DNA of 7,174 nucleotides from Tessaracoccus flavescens (GTDB lineage: Bacteria; Actinomycetota; Actinomycetes; Propionibacteriales; Propionibacteriaceae), in the NCBI GenBank assembly GCA_020741375.1, contig DYZF01000003.1:1-7174 (forward strand), given 5' to 3'. Made by a program: the position numbers and the translations under genes. Of the stretch, positions 6,012 through 7,174 are shown piece by piece; within the stretch, counting starts at the first letter, position 1, and each line of letters starts with the position of its first letter. Under the pieces are notes generated by a model that was given only the letters and a program-made list of their open reading frames with translations, was not told where the DNA came from and made no database searches.

Positions 6012-7109
6012 TCAGCTCGGGTCGGTGGGGACGAGCGGATCGTCGTCGAGGTAGGACATGTCGCCCTCCAGCTCACGTTCCCGCTTACGCTTCCGCGCGG
6101 CCCGGGAGACGAAGATGGCGATCAGCACGGCTGCCAACAGCGCTCCACCGATCACGGCGAGGATCACGGGGTTGTTCAACGGACCCTGCGGCTCCTCCTC
6201 CATCGGCGGCATCGGCTCCTCCATGGGGGGTGCCTGCTCCATCGGCATGACCGCCAGCTGCGCCGTCGTCTCAGTGGTGGTCGGCGCACCGTTGGCGTCT
6301 TCGTAGGTGACCTCGATGCGGATCGGTTCAGCAGCCTCGCTGACCGCCATCAGCGGCAACTCCACCTCACCGGACGCGCCCGGATCGATGTTGCCGACAA
6401 ACCGCTCCGTCGGTGCGACGGCCTGGCCGTCCGGCACCTTCACCGTCGCGTTGTACAGCTTGTTCTTGCCCAGGTTGTTGATGGAGAACGTCACCGACGT
6501 CTCCTGGCCCACCATGATCGTCGCCGGCATGACCTGTGGGGTGGTGGTTGTGGCCCGGGAGTTCTGCTTGATCAGCACCGCGACGTTCTCCGTCGACGTG
6601 TAGGCGTTGGCCTGCGTGTCCTCGTACTCGATCGCGATCGTCATCGGATATGGCCGCTCTTCCAACGTCGGCAGGGAGCGGAACGCCATGGTGCGATCGA
6701 CGGAGCCGCCGGCCTTGATCGTCGAGATGTAGGTGGACGACGATCCGCCCACCGGGAGCAGTTCACCGGCGTCGCCGCCGCTGACGGTCACCTTGAGGTT
6801 GTTGACGCGCGTGCGCTGCGACTTGTTCTCCAAGATGAACGTGATTTCAAAGGTGCCGCCGGCGACGACCTCCGCGGGTGTCACCGCAAACGCGGTGAGC
6901 ATGACGCGCGGAGTGGACACGCCACCGACGGCCCCTCCCCCGGGTGGGACGTTGCTCGAACCGCCGGAGCCCCCCAAGTCTCCCGATCCGCTCGAGCCAC
7001 CCGAGCCTGCGTCCGTGGGGTCGCCCATGGCGGTGTTGGCCGCGACGAAACCCCCCGGGACGATTGCCAACAAGAAGGCGACCAGCAACGTTGCGATCAG
7101 TTTCCTCAT
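6012..7109 (-). CDS. Secreted, membrane-anchored protein with two CARDB/Ig-like domains
   Basis: This 365-residue protein starts with a Sec signal peptide (1-24, likely cut after FVAA). A Gly/Ser-rich linker (30-66) follows, then two tandem beta-rich domains of CARDB/COG1361 type (about 67-182 and 187-287). Next come a Met/Pro/Glu-rich stretch (288-307, five Met), one membrane helix (315-334) and a cytoplasmic tail that begins with RAARKRKRER and ends acidic (YLDDDP). The result is a large external domain anchored by a C-terminal helix. Similar proteins are often encoded with MacB-like ATPase and permease genes, so it is probably the external partner of the permease encoded 14 bp downstream. 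The ATG at 7109 overlaps the stop of the preceding frame in ATGA, and GAAGG lies 7 nt upstream. What it binds is unknown. An adhesin or substrate-binding role is speculation. Confidence 0.85.
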   Translation of the reverse strand: MRKLIATLLVAFLLAIVPGGFVAANTAMGDPTDAGSGGSSGSGDLGGSGGSSNVPPGGGAVGGVSTPRVMLTAFAVTPAEVVAGGTFEITFILENKSQRTRVNNLKVTVSGGDAGELLPVGGSSSTYISTIKAGGSVDRTMAFRSLPTLEERPYPMTIAIEYEDTQANAYTSTENVAVLIKQNSRATTTTPQVMPATIMVGQETSVTFSINNLGKNKLYNATVKVPDGQAVAPTERFVGNIDPGASGEVELPLMAVSEAAEPIRIEVTYEDANGAPTTTETTAQLAVMPMEQAPPMEEPMPPMEEEPQGPLNNPVILAVIGGALLAAVLIAIFVSRAARKRKRERELEGDMSYLDDDPLVPTDPS

Positions 7110-7174
7110 GACGGGACCTTCTCTTCTCTGTGATCCAAGTGTTCGATGCTCGCGATGCGACCATCGGTGATGTT
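7106..7174 (-). CDS. C-terminal end of an ABC transporter ATPase (partial)
   Basis: Only the last 22 codons are inside the window; the gene continues beyond the right edge. The reading frame gives NITDGRIASIEHL, then a charged tail ending KVPS and TGA. 'DGRI' followed by hydrophobic and charged residues is the usual end of MacB/LolD-type ATPases. The stop codon shares ATGA with the start of the CARDB-type gene, which supports coding and translational coupling. The position before an ectodomain protein and a MacB/FtsX permease is where the matching ATPase would be expected. The Walker and signature motifs lie outside the window, so the call rests on a short tail and context. Confidence 0.7.
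   Translation of the reverse strand, partial: NITDGRIASIEHLDHREEKVPS
7117..7123 (-). promoter_or_regulatory. Ribosome binding site of the CARDB-type gene
   Basis: GAGAAGG on the minus strand ends 7 nt before the ATG at 7109, a good distance for a Shine-Dalgarno site. It lies within the end of the ATPase gene and supports this start. Confidence 0.6.

Noticed and set aside
4603..6054. Long plus-strand frame opposite the ABC permease
   Set aside because: It is Arg/His/Leu-rich, without domain character. The permease on the other strand has full family motifs.

Overview
The window is GC-rich and its codons favour G/C at the third position. It has leaderless-looking start sites, ATGA/GTGA gene overlaps and an actinobacterial-type YibE/F protein. 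All this points to a chromosome of a high-GC Actinomycetota. The combination of feoAB, an Nfu protein and YibE/F would fit Propionibacteriales, but nothing here fixes the genus. I see no insertion sequence, phage gene, CRISPR array, tRNA or rRNA.

Layout from left to right. Positions 1-220 are non-coding: a large nested inverted repeat (1-80), a C-rich and G-poor stretch, a degenerate copy of a dispersed 'TTTCGATACG...' actinobacterial repeat, and a 12-bp palindrome. A 59-residue cysteine-rich protein gene (221-400, minus strand) is divergent from a yibE/F-like membrane protein gene (534-1796, plus strand), which probably starts leaderless. The yibE/F gene converges on, and overlaps by 33 bp, the end of a long minus-strand gene series.

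On the minus strand, in the direction of transcription (right to left), the order is: the last 22 codons of an ABC-transporter ATPase (cut by the window edge), a secreted and membrane-anchored protein with two Ig-like/CARDB-type domains, a MacB/FtsX-type ABC permease, a 108-bp gap with a probable promoter, feoA, feoB, and an Nfu-type iron-sulfur carrier. Junctions are tight: ATGA between the ATPase and the CARDB-type gene, 14 bp from there to the permease, ATGA between feoA and feoB, and GTGA between feoB and nfu.

The minus strand therefore holds two modules. One is a three-part ABC system of the mechanotransmission/FtsX superfamily, with an unusual anchored ectodomain protein. The other is a ferrous iron uptake operon, in which FeoAB imports Fe(II) and a translationally coupled Fe-S carrier sits where FeoC is found in enterobacteria. 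FeoB and the convergent YibE/F protein both begin with a natural histidine-rich stretch, which suggests a metal theme. The most interesting points are the feoAB-nfu coupling, the altered G4 nucleotide-specificity motif of FeoB, the undescribed ABC/CARDB module next to feo, and the cysteine-rich microprotein beside yibE/F.
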